Below, piece after piece: positions 10,832-23,576 of a stretch of DNA of 64,000 nucleotides. Origin of the DNA: Platanthera guangdongensis. Lineage: Eukaryota; Streptophyta; Magnoliopsida; Asparagales; Orchidaceae. The stretch's first letter is position 1. Every line of letters begins with the position of its first letter. A model generated the notes under the pieces. The model had not been told where the DNA came from, did no database searches, and saw nothing but the letters and a program-made list of their open reading frames with translations. The stretch covers positions 108,484,124-108,548,123 of the forward strand of contig CM077147.1 in NCBI GenBank assembly GCA_039583875.1, read 5' to 3'. Made by a program: the position numbers and the translations under genes.

Positions 10832-12596
10832 TGTTGGGTACATTAGAAAATGTGTACCAGATTTGAAGAAGCCTCACCCTACTCAATGATATGCATCAAG
10901 GTGTATTTGATGTGTTTTGAGTTTATATGTGCAGGTTAAGTAATTGCAGGAAATGCAGAAAAATTTCTAAGTCCATGTGTCGACACCTAGAGAAGCAGTG
11001 TCGACACTTATGAAGGCTTGTGTTGACACTGGAGAAAAGCTGTGTCGACACTTGGAGTAGACAGTGTCGACACTTGGAAAGGCTGTGTCAACACAAGAAG
11101 AAATTGTGTCGACATACAGAGACAGTGTCGACACACGGAGGGACAAAGTAGACATTAACTGTGTCGACGCCAAAAGGTACTGTCGACACACAGGAATACT
11201 TAGTCGACATCAAATGTGTCGACACATAGAGACAGTGTCGACACACAGAAGTATTTGTCAACATCAACTGTGTCGACACACAGGACTTGTGTCGACACAC
11301 AACAAAACTTCAACAAAGTTAAAGTAAAGAAGTACTTGTGTCGACACAAAGGAGATGTGTCGACACACAGCAAAGTTTCAACTACGTTAAATAAGAAGTA
11401 TTTGTGTCGACACAGAGAATCAGTGTCGACACATTCAATAGAAGGCTGTGTCGAGAAGTATTAACAACAACAAAGGAGTTGTGTCGACATCACCAAGGCA
11501 TGTGTCGACACTTACTCCACTTGTGTCGACACTTAGTCTATTTGTGTCGACACATAATGAAGATCAGTCTCGACACTTTCAGACAGAGACAGTATTTCAA
11601 GAAGTGACTGGATGACTTGACAACTGGCATTCCTAACCAATCTACTACAACTGTCAAAGCTGTCAAAAGTTCGTTAGAAACCGGATCAGCCGGTTACCAT
11701 GGATGAAGACTATATAAAGACATTTCTCCTTCAACAGAAGAAGATAAGAATCAATAACAATATAGATTGAAGATCTACACAGATATCGATCAACACAAAA
11801 GAAGAAGACCTTCGATAAAAGATCTAAGAAGTTGGAGAGAGAGAGCTCCATCTAAGAAGTGCAGTTCCTGAACCAGGCTGCCAAGAAAGATTCAGATTGT
11901 GATCTGAATCTCAAGTCAGAAGCTGATTGAAGATCAACTTCTCAAGAGTTCAACCCTACGGAGTTCAGATTCAAGAAGCTTTGAAGAAAGCTAAGAGAGG
12001 TTGTGCTTTGCCATCAAGTTCTTCCAAGAACTGTTCAAGAATCCATCCATCCCTTCTCTTTCTATCTGGGTGGTGGTTAATTACATTGTAAACATTATTT
12101 TCTGTAGGATCTATTCTAGATCTGAGTTGTAAGCCTATTATATAAAGGCTGAGTGTAGGAGAAAATTTTCTCTGAGTGGTAGGGCTATGAGCCTGAGGTG
12201 TAGGAGATTGTGATCTATGAGTGTAGGCCTTGTTGAAGGCTGAGGTAGGGCAGTTAGCCTGAGTTGTAGGAGTGTGGATACACTCTGAGTTGTAGGAACC
12301 TGGTTTGGGTTCTGAGCTGTAAGATCTGAGGATCTGAATTGAAGTGCAGAAGTTAGGCCGAATCTAGTACACTGCTAGATCGGCGAAGGGGGAAAGTGGA
12401 TGTACCCAGACCTTGGGGAACCGCTATAAAAACTGTGTGCACTATGTGATTGATTATTTCTGTGATTGTTATGCTGTGTTAGCAGTAGTATTTGCAGTTT
12501 ATTATTCATTAACTGAACAACTGGACTGCCTTAAAAGAAAAACAGGAATTACACCTATTCACCCCCCCTCTAGGTCGTTAGGCACTAATTTTTTCA
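10832..12596 (+). repeat. 3' LTR of SIRE element B
   Basis: TGTTGGGTACA at 10832 matches the 5' LTR over its full length, including the dyad array (about 10975-11580), TATATAAAG near 11709 and the end TTTTTTCA at 12596. The target duplication ATAGT follows. By eye the two LTRs differ at scattered single bases and a few short indels, a moderately old insertion. Confidence 0.92.
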
Positions 12597-12601
12597 ATAG
12601 T

Positions 12602-14276
12602 GTTGCTGATAGGTTCCTTGATATTTCTAATAATATCATAATAGAATCTAGGGATGCAGTGTTCTTCGAGAATAAATTCCTCAAAGATAAGAACTTAACG
12701 ATCCCAGGTATGCAAGCAACTATTACTGAGGAAGATCCTGAATCAGTACCGAGTACCTCCTATTCCCTTCCGGTAGATAACTCTGGCCTAGAGTCTAGGA
12801 GGACTTCAGTGAGAGAGAGAACCCCCAGGACCTTCGGTGGTGATTTTAAAGGGGCTAAAACTGTAGGGTGCAAGTGGGTTTTGAAAAAGAAGTTAAATCC
12901 CGATGGTAGCATAGCCAAGTATAAAGCACGCCTGGTGGCTAAAGGTTTCACACAAGTAAGCGGAGTAGACTATTTTGATGTATACTCACTCGTGTGTCAC
13001 TTAGCAATCATTAGGGTTATCCTTGCTATTTCGGCCATTGGGAACTTTGTTGTTCATCAAATGGATGTTAAGACTGCGTTCTTGAACGGAGATCTGACCG
13101 AAGAGATCTACATGAGTCAACCTGAAGGTTTCATTGTAGACGGTCACGAAAACAAGGTCTGTAAGCTTTTAAAGTTCCTATACGGATTGAAACAAGCACC
13201 GAAATTATGGCATGAGAAGTTTGACTATACTGTAAAGAACATGGGATTCCTGTCGAGTCTCTCGGACAAATGTCTTTACATATGTCATAGATCAGACAAA
13301 GTCGTTATAATATGCTTGTACGTGGATGATATGCTTATTCTTGGATCTGATCAATCCGAAGTGGATGACGTAAAGTCAGGTCTAATTAAAGAATTTAGCG
13401 TGACAGACCTCGGTGTAGTTGACACTATACTAGGTATGCAAGTGAGCTTTGGGAAACATGGCATTTCCCTAAGTCAAAGCCATTACATCCAGTCCATGTT
13501 GGACATGTGGGGATACAGTGAACGTAAAGCGGCTGAGACACCATACGATTATTCTAACCGCTTAAAGCCCAATGATGGAGCTGCGGTTCGACAGTTAGAT
13601 TATTCTAAACTGCTTGGTAGCCTCATGTACGCTATGGTATGTACGAGACCTGACATAGCCTTTACGGTCGGCATGTTAAGTAGGTTCGCTAGCAATCCTG
13701 GCCAAGACCATTAGGATGCCCTTGATAGGCTAATGAGATACTTAAAGCACACCCGACAGTATGCTTTATGTTATAGTGGTCATCCTCTAGTTCTGTAAGG
13801 ATATTTTAATGCATCTTGGTGCTCAGAAGTAAATGACAGCAAGTCCACTAGTGGATTCCTCTTCATACTAGGAGGAGCAGCTGTAGCCTGGAAGTCCAAG
13901 AGACAGTCGTGTATTACACTCTCATCAATGGAATCCGAACTCTATGTTCTAGCTTCCGCTGGTGAAGAAGTAGAGTGGATAAGAGATTTGGTGATGGACA
14001 TTCCACTGTCGAGCCTAAAACTGAGTTCTGTTGTATTTTACTGCAGCAATCAGGCTACTAAAACGATTGCTACGAACACGTTGTTTAATAGCAAAAGAAG
14101 GCAACTACGGATGAAACAAGCCTGGTTGACCTCCCTTACGAGTCAAGGGATTGTGAACCTCGTTGATGTGAGGTCAAAAGATAATGTTGCAGATGCCCTT
14201 ACTAAAGGATTAACTAGAGCTCTCACAATCAAAACATCGGGGGAAATGGGATAAGAGTTCATAGAAATATGAAACT
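12602..14276 (+). pseudogene. pol: Copia element A: RT and RNase H
   Basis: The frame broken at 256 resumes at 12602 with the usual end-of-integrase text (IIESRDAVFFENKF). Reverse transcriptase follows, with GCKWVLKKKLNPDGS, HQMDVKTAFLNGDL and YVDD at 13319-13330, then RNase H with SKSTSGFLF and the end VADALTKGL, final stop 14252-14254. Stops at 13712-13714 (Trp expected) and 13796-13798 lie in the same frame. The motifs fit a Tork-like copia lineage distinct from B. The element is cut again at 14276 by F and resumes at 26461. Confidence 0.9.
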
Positions 14277-15836
14277 TGTAACACCTCCCCTGTAATGACC
14301 GTATAATATGGGTTCGGCTGGGGCCCCACAATATACGGACGCCACAGCTTTAGTATTATAAGTTGATATAGCTACCCACACTCAAAACACTTTGCACCAC
14401 ACAGCGGAAACATAAGCAAGACTAGAAGTTATCCACTACTACAAGGGTAATAACAATGGCCTTAAGGCCTTACAACATAAGAAAGTCCAAGCTCAAGTAA
14501 TACAACAGTCAAGAAAGTGCATTGCACTCCTAGTCTACCTCGGCACGCAAGCCGGACAACATGAGTCTCAAACATACAACATCATATAAGTAGAGCTATA
14601 AAAGAGAAGAAACACTTCATGAGGCTTAGGCCTTTCTAGCCGGCGAGCTAGCTCCTGCGTGCGACCCTTGCCCTATAAAAATTATTAGTAACGTGGGTCA
14701 GCAAAGGCTGACCTTAAACTGTGTAACAAACACATCTCCTCCCGGCCGCCCCTAACGGACCCCGGGGTACTCCTCCAACCTACAAGTTAGCACTTCGTAT
14801 GCAATATTCATAAGCAAGAAAAGAAACTACAGAAACAGGCTTGGATGTCACACACATCATACATGTTCTCTACTAGTTGAGCATATAATAAAAAGGGCCT
14901 ACTTATGCAACATGTATGCAATAACCCGGACTTCACCCAAGGCACCCTATCTCGTATGCATCTAGCACATTATCACATCACATGGGTACTCATCGTTTCC
15001 CCATTGGCATAAAGCCACAATCAAAGGGGGTAACTCAATTTCCCCCAACGGCACACAGGCCGCCATATGGAACTCTTGCAAAGGCCCCACCTACTCAAGG
15101 TCTTAGACCCGGGCTTGCCGACAAGCTCTGACGTCTCATGTTAGGATTCCAACGAACACAAACTGACTGATTCTAAGAAGCCTTGCCGGACCCCACCCGC
15201 TCATGGCCTCATTGCCCGGGCTTGCCCCCATGCTTGGCATTCTCATCAGTCTCACAGAAGGGGACTAGTCTCGCAGGGACACTCTCCACACATGACATGA
15301 ACGTCACGGGATAGCCAGCCGACCACGGAGACACAGCCACGCCTTGGCACATCACAAACCAAGACAGTTCCACCCTAGTCCCTCATTTGTACTGCAGCAT
15401 TCCTGCGCACCAAGGAAACCATCTACCAACAATGCGGAGCTAACCTTGTCAACCAAGGAAACCATCTACCGCCATTGAGGAGCTAACCTTGTCCGGTTCC
15501 GACTACACGTACTCACTTGAGAAAAAGGTGAAAACATCACCACATCACATACGACATCTTGCCGCAACAGAAACTCTACGAATCCTTAAAGTTCGTATGC
15601 AACATCACCGAGTCGGACTAACGGTCGTGACTACGGCTTCACCCACAATGCCTAATCCACTAATGGAGCGGATCTCTAATGCAAGACATGCCGGGGACGG
15701 ACTCAATCAACCCGGAGGTTCCTCTTGAACCTTGGCAACCAAAAACCCCTCTCATTTGAGAGTTTGGTGCCCAAAAACTAGAAAGAAAAGATGCTAAAGA
15801 CATGCATCCTAAAACTGAGAGGAGAAGTGTTGTTAC

Positions 15837-15860
15837 CTTCCGATTCCTCTTCCTAGCCAT
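15837..15860 (-). CDS. gag: Predicted LTR-encoded first gag exon of F
   Basis: ATG and seven codons give MARKRNRK, ending AAG before the donor-like GTAACA. The position matches the equivalent exon in E, G, H, L and N. The partner LTR has the same exon at 25428-25451. The gag exon it would join has been lost by deletion. Confidence 0.55.
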
Positions 15861-16139
15861 GGCAAAATAGCCGGATGAAAACCCTCGCAACGATCTAGCC
15901 TCCACGGATCTGGACTCGGCTCGTGATTTGGAGCACCGAAGCTTCTCCTATAGCCCAAACCCTCCTTCACCTTCTTCCTTGCTCTCCCTTCTCTCTAGAA
16001 TTTAGTAAGAGAAAAGCTTGAAGAAGAATGAGGGTTTCCAACCCTATTGTCGGACTTAACTCCCCAAGAGCAGTTCTGGACCATCAGATCCCAAAATAAG
16101 GGAAAGAATGGCCACGACCCGTCTGAAAAATAAAACACC

Positions 16140-16800
16140 TGGGCCGAACACGGCCTGACACACGCCCGTGTCCAGGGCCGTGTACCCCATTTGCCATCAC
16201 AAATCGACGCGCCTGGAACAGCACACGGGCATCCTACACGCCCGTGATCGACCCGACACGCCTGTGTCCCTACTGACACGGTCGTGTGGTCGGCCATGTG
16301 ACTCCATCGACACAGCCCCGAAAACAACCCGAGAAGGACACGGCCTGGGACACGCCCGTGTCCCAAGCCGTGTGCGAAGTCTCGACAATCGTCGACAGCC
16401 TTTGTGTCGACACCGCGGAAAAACGTCGAGCGAAGATCGTCGACCATGCGGGACACGCCCTGTGACACGCTCGTGTCACAGGCCGTGTGCCCCAGTATCG
16501 AAACTCGACACTCGTCGAGTGGAAATCGTCGACTGAAGTTCGTCGATCGACCCACACGGCCTTGGACACGCCTGTGTCCTAGGCCGTGTGCCTTGTCTCG
16601 ACACATTGTCGAGCGAAAGCGTCGAAACCCCTGGCCGAGTGTCGACACGGGCTCGACACGCCCTGCGACACGCCCGTGTCGCAGGCCATGTGCCCTGTCT
16701 CGACACATCGTCGAGCGCAAAGTGTCGACTACGTGGCCAAGTCATCGAGTCCAGCCTGACACGGCCGGGGACACGCCCGTGTCCCGGGCCGTGTGCCCCT
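16140..16800 (-). repeat. Dyad-rich tandem array in F LTR
   Basis: Repeats about 100-105 bp apart each hold a dyad with spacer CC or CT between arms GACACG and CGTGTC. Outer flanks change together: TGTGACACG/CGTGTCACA at 16461-16480, CTGCG/CGCAG at 16663-16684, CTGGG/CCCAA near 16345. GTGTCGACAC decamers lie between them. Confidence 0.85.
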
Positions 16801-16863
16801 GCCAGAAACCAAAAATTGGCCAGAAACGCAAATCGACCCTCTCTCAAAATCTGGGGTGTTACA

Positions 16864-16880
16864 ACTCTCCCCCCCTTAAC
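16864..16880 (-). other. Polypurine tract of F
   Basis: On the minus strand CTGTTAAGGGGGGGAGAGT stands directly before the LTR start TGTAACACC. This is the expected plus-strand primer position. Confidence 0.7.
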
Positions 16881-19800
16881 AGAATTTCGTCCCGAAATTA
16901 CAAAGCAAAAGGGAACACACTTAAATGGTACCTGAAATGAAGAGTTCTGGATACTCTTCTAGCATGGCTTGCTCTCGTTCCCAAGATTGCTCCTCACGAC
17001 CGCAGTTGTCCCATCGGACTCTCACGAGTTTAACTTCTTTATTCCGCAACTGTCGAGTCTCCGAATCCCTATAGCGATTGGACAGACTCGCGTCCTCAAG
17101 TCTTCCTCTATCGGCACCGATGTCGGCTCAATCACCACACTAGCCTCCACCAAAGCTTTCCTCAAGATGGAGACATGGAAGACGTCATGCAAACCACTCA
17201 GCTCCGCGGACAGCGCCAACTGATAGGCTACTTCTCCCACCCGTTCAACAACTTCAAAAGGTCCCAAAAACCTTGGACTCAACTTCTTGAGTCGGCGAAT
17301 CTGTGAGACGCCTTTGAACGGCTTGATCTTCAAATAGACTCAATCACCTACCGCAAATTCCAACTTCTTGTGACGAGCATTAAAGTATTTGACTTGCCGG
17401 TCTTGCGCCACCTTCACACACTCTTGAATGGTCCGTACCAACTCACAAGCGTCAACTACCACCTCCTTTCCCAAAATTTTGGTGTCTCCCGCCTCTGCCC
17501 AAGACATTGGTGTTCGACACCGCCTCCCATATAAAGCTTCGTATGGCACCATTTTTATGCTTGCTTGATAACTATTATTGTATGCAAATTCCACCATGAA
17601 GAGGTGATCTTCCCACCTCTTGCCGAAGTCAAGAATGCATATTCTCAGCATATCCTCCATAGTACGGTTCGTTCTTTTGGTTTGCCCATCAGTTTCAGGA
17701 TGGAATGTCGTACTGAACTTTAGCTTCGTCCCCAAACTCTTTTGGACTAATCTCCAGTCCTTGGACGTAAACCGTCCATCTCGATCGCTGACTATGCTCT
17801 TAGGAATTCCGTGCAGTCGCACAATATTGCGAACATACAATTCCACCAGCTTCTCCACGCTGTCCTCTTTTCTATTTGGGATGAAGTGGGCTACCTTGGT
17901 TAAGCGGTCCACGATCACCCAAATAGCATCATTACCCTGCTGTGATCTAGGCAAACCATGTACAAAGTCCATGAAGATGTCATCAAATTTCCATTCAGGG
18001 ATTGGAAGGGGCTTCAGGAACCCGCCCGGCTTCTGGCACTCGGCCTTCACCAAGGCGCAAGTCTGGCAACGATTCACATACAAAGCTACGTCCCGCTTCA
18101 GCACCGGCCACCAAAAGGATTTCTTCATATCCAAGTACATCTTTGTACTGCCCAGGTGAATGGAGTACTTTGTGAAGTGAGCCTCAAACATCAACTCCTC
18201 ACGGAGTTTGCCGAACTGCGGTATATAAACCCTTCCGTCCTTCCTCAGAATCCCATCAATCATCTCCCAGGTGCTGCTCTCGCCCTTTTGAGCCTCCAAC
18301 ACAAAAGGTTGAAACTCCACATCCAGCCGAGTCGCTTCCCGAATGCGATCGGACAAGTCGTTTTGCACTTCAATCCAGTTCAACTGAGCCACGCTGGACT
18401 CGCCTCTCGCCACACATTCCAAACCAAGGGACTCCCATTCCCGTACCAACCGCTCATCGTGAGCTTCGATCCAATTCCCTTGCCCCGAGTACTTCCTACT
18501 AAAAGCATCCGCCACCACATTTTCTTTACCTGGCGTATACTGAATCGCCACCTCGTAGTCTCCAAGAAATTCAACCCACCTGTGTTGCCGCATATTCAAG
18601 TCCTTTTGATCCAAGAGATACTTCAGGCTTTTATGATCCGTGAAAATCTCCACCTTTGCACCGTACACATAATGTCATCATATTTTCAACGCAAAAATTA
18701 CCGCCGCCAACTCCAAGTCATGGACGGGGTAATTCCTCTCATGAGGCTTCAGCTGTCTAGACCCAAAAGCTATCACCTTGTCATGTTGCACCAAAACGCA
18801 ACCCAAACCGCATCCCGATGTGTCACTGAAGATCTAAAATCCCTCGATCCCTTGCGGTAGACTTAGGATTAGAGCCATCATCAGTCTCTCCTTCAGTGCT
18901 TCAAATGCTTGACTGCACTCTTGAGTCCACACAAACTTATGATCTTTACGAGTGAGTGAGGTAAGGGGTAGAGCTATCCGCGAAAAATTCTCCACGAATC
19001 TCCTATAATACCCGGCTAGTCCAAGAAAACTTCGGAATTCCGCCACGGTCCTCAAAATTGGCCAATCTCTGATGGCTTCCACTTTTGTTGGATCCACTGC
19101 CACCCCATCCCCACTAATCACGTGGCCCAAAAATGCCACCTTCTCTAGCCAAAACTCGCACTTGGAGAACTTTGCATATAACTAATTCTCCCTCAACACT
19201 TGCAAGACCACTTTCAAGTGGGTCTCATGCTCCGCTTCCGATTTGGAATACACCAAGATGTCATCAATGAAGACAACCACAAAAGAATCCAAGTATTCCC
19301 GAAATACTCGATTCATAAGATCCATGAACACGTGCGTTCGTCAACCCGAACGGCATCACCGTAAACTCAAAGTGTCCAAACCTTGTACCAAAGGCAGTCT
19401 TGGGTATGTCCTCATCCCGAATTCGCAGCTGATAATAGCCTGACTTTAAGTCCAATTTGGAATACACCACTGACCTCACCAATTGGTCGAATAAGTCGTC
19501 TATCCGAGGAATCAGATACTTATTCTTGACGGTCAATTTATTCAACTCTCGGTAGTCTATGCATAGCCGCATACTACCGTCTTTCTTCTTTACAAACAAC
19601 ACCAGCGCGCTCCACGACGAAGAACTGGGTCTGATATACCCTTGCTCCAATAGTTCCTGTAGCTGTACTTTGAGTTCGGCCAATTCCTTTGGTGGCATCC
19701 TAAATGGAGGACGTGACACCGGCCTAGCCTCCGGCACCAACTCGATCGCAAATTCGATCTCCCGCCGAGGAGGCGCTCCAGGAAGTTCGTCCGGAAACAC

Positions 19801-20300
19801 ATCCTTGAACTCTGCCACTACGGGCACTTCCTTAACAGACAACTGGGAGAGACGAACCTCCAATAACGCTGTAAGCGCTACACCACCCTGGTTAACCGCC
19901 CGCATCAACTGCATGACCGAAATCAGGGAACAAGCCACTCCACAAATGCCCTCAAATTTGACCTCTGCCTGCCCTTTGCTCCTTAGGGTCACTACCTTAG
20001 ATAGGCAGTCAATACTTGCGCGCTGCTCTGCAAGCCAGTCCATGCCCAAAATGACATCGAACTCAACCAATGCTAAAATCGCTGCTACCAAAACGAAGTC
20101 AACTCCGTCCAACTCCCAACAGATGCGCCCTTTGGCCCCGGTTGTCATGGATGACCCATTGGGCATGCGCACTTTCAGCTCCGCGTCCGCCGAGAAAGAC
20201 TCAACTCTTATTCTCCGGATGAAGCTCTCCGCGAGAAAGGAGTGTGATGCTCCAGTATCGAACAATACCCTAGCGGGGTATCCAGAAACTAATATGAAGC
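16881..20300 (-). pseudogene. pol: pol of F (PR-RT-RH-INT), frameshifted
   Basis: From high to low coordinates: protease with [10 protein letters not shown] (about 20275-20240); RT with [12 protein letters not shown] and, in another frame near 19278, [11 protein letters not shown] connection (19139-18834); RNase H with TDHKSLKYL (18668 on); integrase with the HHCC region, [11 protein letters not shown] and HPETDGQT; and the C-terminal domain ending near 17022. Frameshifts near 19300, 19140 and 18830-18670 and a stop near 17340 disable it. The RT catalytic residues survive, so decay was mainly by small indels. Confidence 0.9.
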
Positions 20301-20372
20301 CTACAACCGGGACACCACACAAAAGGTCTAAAAGTATGAAGCACAAAGTTTAAACTTAAATTTTCTTCATAC
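20301..20372 (-). other. Predicted intron between gag and protease, F
   Basis: 72 bp, with donor ACAG|GTATGA at 20373/20372 and acceptor GTTGTAG|G at 20301/20300. Splicing joins VVTG to [10 protein letters not shown] in frame (phase 1). Unspliced RNA stops at a TAA five codons after the Gly codon, leaving Gag alone. The same junction is seen in E and H. Confidence 0.65.
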
Positions 20373-21475
20373 CTGTCACCACATCGGTTTGGCGGATCGC
20401 TTCCTGCTGTCCAAGGTTGTAGGCCCTTGGTTGCACCGGTTGGAACCGGGAAGCGCTCGACTCTGCCATCTTCCCTTTCTCTGCAGCACTGGGGCCGGAG
20501 CGTACAGTCTGCTCCTGCCTTGCCACTTGCCCCGCTCCTCCTTGGGTACAAACACGAGCTATGTGCCCCATCTTACCGCAGTTGTAGCACGTCGGCGGTC
20601 CCCTAGAGTTTGAACCTCCAGGCATCCACTTGCTCTTCTCACCGGACCTGGATGTGTGAGGCTTATTCCTCCACCTACTCCCTTTAGAATTTCCATGGGA
20701 TTGGGAAGGCTTCCCTTCCCCTTGCTTTGGAGTAAAACCCTTACGAGGTTGTGTTCGCTCCAGATCACTTTCCAATATCCTGGCAGCCTCAACTAATTCA
20801 TTGAATCCTGCTCTCTTCATGGAGATGAGGGGTTGCCTCAGATTCTCCCTCAGCCCCTAGTAGAAGAGGTTATCCCTCTCTACATCGTCTGCCATTGTCG
20901 TTCCCGCGTAACGACCCAAACGGGTGAACTCCTGCACATACTCGTCCACCGTCCTGTCCCGTTGCATTAAGTGCAGAAACTGCCTCTGAATGCCAACCAT
21001 GTAGAAACGAGAATGTACCTCTTCAGAAAAGCATCCCCAAACTCCTCCACCGACAGGGTGCGTCCCGGGAACTGGCGGCCGCAATGGCTCACCCACCACA
21101 ACTTGGCGTCTCCTTCCAACATGAACGCCGCATATTCAGATTTCTTTTCTTCTGGCGTCTATGCCGCCCTCAAAAGCTCTTGAATGCGAACCCACCAATC
21201 CTCCGCATCTGTTGGCGTACCAACTCCGTTGAAAGACGGGGGATGGAAGCTCAGGAAGTACTTCAAGTGCCGGTCTCCATGTCCGACAACTACCCTTTCC
21301 GCCAAAGGCTCCACTCGCATGGCTTCTCCACCTGGCACGGCCGTCGCCGTATCCGGTGTAGCAGGGGTTGCTACTTGAGCTGCCGCTGCAGCTTGGGCCG
21401 CCACCATCGCTTCTGCAAGCATGCGGACGAAATCGGCCGGGTTAACACTCGTGCCCAAAAGACCTGGAGCAGTAG
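20373..21475 (-). pseudogene. gag: gag of F, truncated at its N-terminus by G
   Basis: The minus-strand text reads a Retrotran_gag-type capsid region (HLKYFLSFHPPSF..., DEYVQEFTRLGRYAG) and a CCHC knuckle CYNCGKMGHIARVC near 20600-20560, ending VYNLGQQEAIRQTDVVTG. There is a TAG at about 21159 and frame changes near 21100 and 20850. The N-terminus is cut at 21475 by element G, which is in the opposite orientation. Confidence 0.85.
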
Positions 21476-22279
21476 TGTAACGCCCCGAAACTCAAAAGAG
21501 CGACGGGGGACGTTTTGGGCCAGTTTTGGGTTCTGGCAGGAGGCACACATCCTGGGACACGGGCGTGTCCCAGGGCGTGTCAGGCCTGTGTCAACACTCA
21601 GCCGGCGAAGTCGACATTTTGCTCTCGACATTATGTCGAGACTGGGCACACGGCCTGGGACACAGGCGTGTCCAAGGGCGTGTCGACCCGTGTTGACACT
21701 CAGCACGCGAAGTCGACACTCTGCGCTCGACGAAGTGTCGAGACATGGCACACAGCCTGCGACACGGGCGTATCGCAGGGCATGTCGACCCGTGTCGACA
21801 CTCGTCCCGGGAGTCGATGAACTTTGCTCGATGATGTGTCGAGACAAGGCACACGGCCTAGGACACGGGCGTGTCCAAGGCCGTGTCATCAGGTCAACGA
21901 TATTCGCTCGACGAAGTGTCGAGTGTCAAGACCATGTACACGTCCTAGAGCCCAGGCGTGTTGAGTTAGACACGGGCAAGGACACGGGCGTGTCCTAGAA
22001 CCCGTGCAGTGCTCGGGTTGTTTTCGGGAAAAATCGATGGGGGTACACGGCCGGCCACACGGCCGTGTCAAGTGGAATACGGGCGTGTCAGGTCGAACAC
22101 GGGCGTGTTCGATGCCCATGTGTTGTTCCAGGCGAGTCGATTTTGACGGTGAATAAGGCACACGGCCCTGGACACGGGCGTGTGCCAGGCCGTGTGCGGT
22201 CCAGATTGGGCATTTCAGTCCCGAATCAAAGCCGTTTGTTTCTTTAATTAATGATCCAACGGCTGGGGATTGTTCCTGA

Positions 22280-22290
22280 AGGGATATACC
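22280..22290 (+). promoter_or_regulatory. Candidate TATA box of G LTR
   Basis: GGGATATACCCGGG lies after the dyad array and before a purine-rich leader. H has the same text at the equivalent place. Confidence 0.5.
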
Positions 22291-22483
22291 CGGGATTGGG
22301 CCTTAGAAACCCTCACTTTTCATGAGTGGTTATCTTTCTAAAACTTAGAGAGAGAGGAGAGCCAAGGAAGGAAGAAGAAGGTAGATCTGGCCATTGGAGG
22401 AGCTTCGAAGCTCCAAATCGTGAGCCAACTCCGGATCCACGGAGGCAAAGCTAGTGCGGTGCTTTTCGTCCGCTTACTTTTCC

Positions 22484-22507
22484 ATGGAGCTAAAGATGAA
22501 CGCAAGG
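22484..22507 (+). CDS. gag: Predicted LTR-encoded first gag exon of G
   Basis: ATG plus seven codons (MELKMNAR) end at AGG before GTAATG. The 24-nt length, exactly as in the other five elements, keeps gag in frame when joined to 24016. The intron would be 22508-24015 (1508 bp). Confidence 0.65.
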
Positions 22508-23576
22508 GTAATGATTCTCTTCTTGAGCATGAGTAGCTCTCCTTCTTTGCATAGGAAGCCCGCTCTCGCGAGTTTGCGGTGAGTTGGAGGCGTTCCTTTG
22601 GGTAGATATGTGAAGTCCCCGTTGTTTAGAGTCCGTAAGCGAGAACGGACATAGGCATGATGTGTGAAGCCTACCCGGACATGTTGGTCTGGATCGGTGA
22701 TGTTGCATTGCATAATGCCGGAGAAGACTCCGTGCTATTGGTTGTTTTTCGGGTTTTCTACACGGTAGATTGCAACAGGGAGCCTTGGGGATTAACCCAA
22801 AGGTGCACCCGGAAAACTGGGCGGATGCGTGATCTTGCCAACTTGGTGGCCTGAGAGCCAACTTGAACATAAACGGGTTATGTGAATTATGATGGAAATG
22901 GGACTCGGGAGAAGCTTGACCCGCGCAAATGGCTTAAATTGTCGTTGCGATGTGAGTACGGGTTAGATGGAACCGTACTCGTTCTATGTCGTTCGGTTAA
23001 AGAGACCTAAGGGTACGTGGCACTTGTCGTTGGCATAGATTAGGGTCTTCGGCGGTCTATGGCTTAAATTATCGTGACCCAGGCCAAGAAGACAAAATGC
23101 TCATAGGTTTGGCCGTCAAAGTGGCGGTGGTGAGTCCGGAATGTCTATGGCTTTAATTGACGTGACATCGACCGGTTCACCGAGAATGTGCCCTGAGAGC
23201 ACGGGGCGTGTGGCCGTGCGAGCCAACGTCTGTGATGAAATGAATATTGATATATTGCTCGCTTATGCTAATGAAATGCAGGGAAGGAGCATTGCCGCCC
23301 CGAGCCGGGGGCGGGATCATTATAATTTGGTCAGCATTGCTAACCGTTGCCTTGTTTTGCCACCATGCGGTGGTTTGTTGCTTGCAGGTACTGCTGGACC
23401 AAGCGGTCAATAGCGGGCTAAAGCCCAAAATGCGAAGCTGGCCCTCGAAGGCCTAATCGGAGTGTTTACTATTTTTATTCATGTATGACCGGCCTGCGTG
23501 CCGTGGTTGGTAAAACATGTAATATGAAGTGAATAATTTTGTAAGGCCTTAAGGCTTGTACTTGTGTATGCACAAA

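Larger units (their letters stand above)
257..12596 (+). mobile_element. SIRE-type Ty1/copia retrotransposon B, complete but coding-dead
   Basis: Two LTRs (257-2004 and 10832-12596) flank gag, pol and a long third ORF on the plus strand. A perfect 5-bp target duplication ATAGT lies at 252-256 and 12597-12601. The 12.3-kb length, a gag with two CCHC knuckles separated by a coiled region, PR-INT-RT-RH order and a large ORF after pol are typical of the SIRE/Maximus group. All three genes carry stop codons. It sits between two adjacent codons of copia A. Confidence 0.95.
14277..16863 (-). repeat. 3' LTR of F
   Basis: The 2587-bp LTR starts TGTAACACC and ends GGTGTTACA, the gypsy end pattern seen in all six related elements here. 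In its own (minus) sense it begins with the dyad array (16800-16140), continues to a small coding exon at 15860-15837, and ends with a long R-U5. No clear TATA was seen. Long minus-strand open stretches in 15995-16720 are artefacts of the GC-rich array. Confidence 0.9.

Noticed and set aside
15995..16940. Long overlapping frames rich in Arg/Cys/Pro in the gypsy LTR array
   Set aside because: They are present on both strands, follow the dyad repeats, differ between LTR copies, and have no homology to proteins.
17958..18860. 300-codon plus-strand frame opposite F pol
   Set aside because: It is antisense to well-supported integrase/RNase H and shows no domain of its own.
22474..23456. Short frames in U5 of G, H and E LTRs
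   Set aside because: They are not conserved in frame between the related LTRs, unlike the eight-codon exon at 22484-22507.
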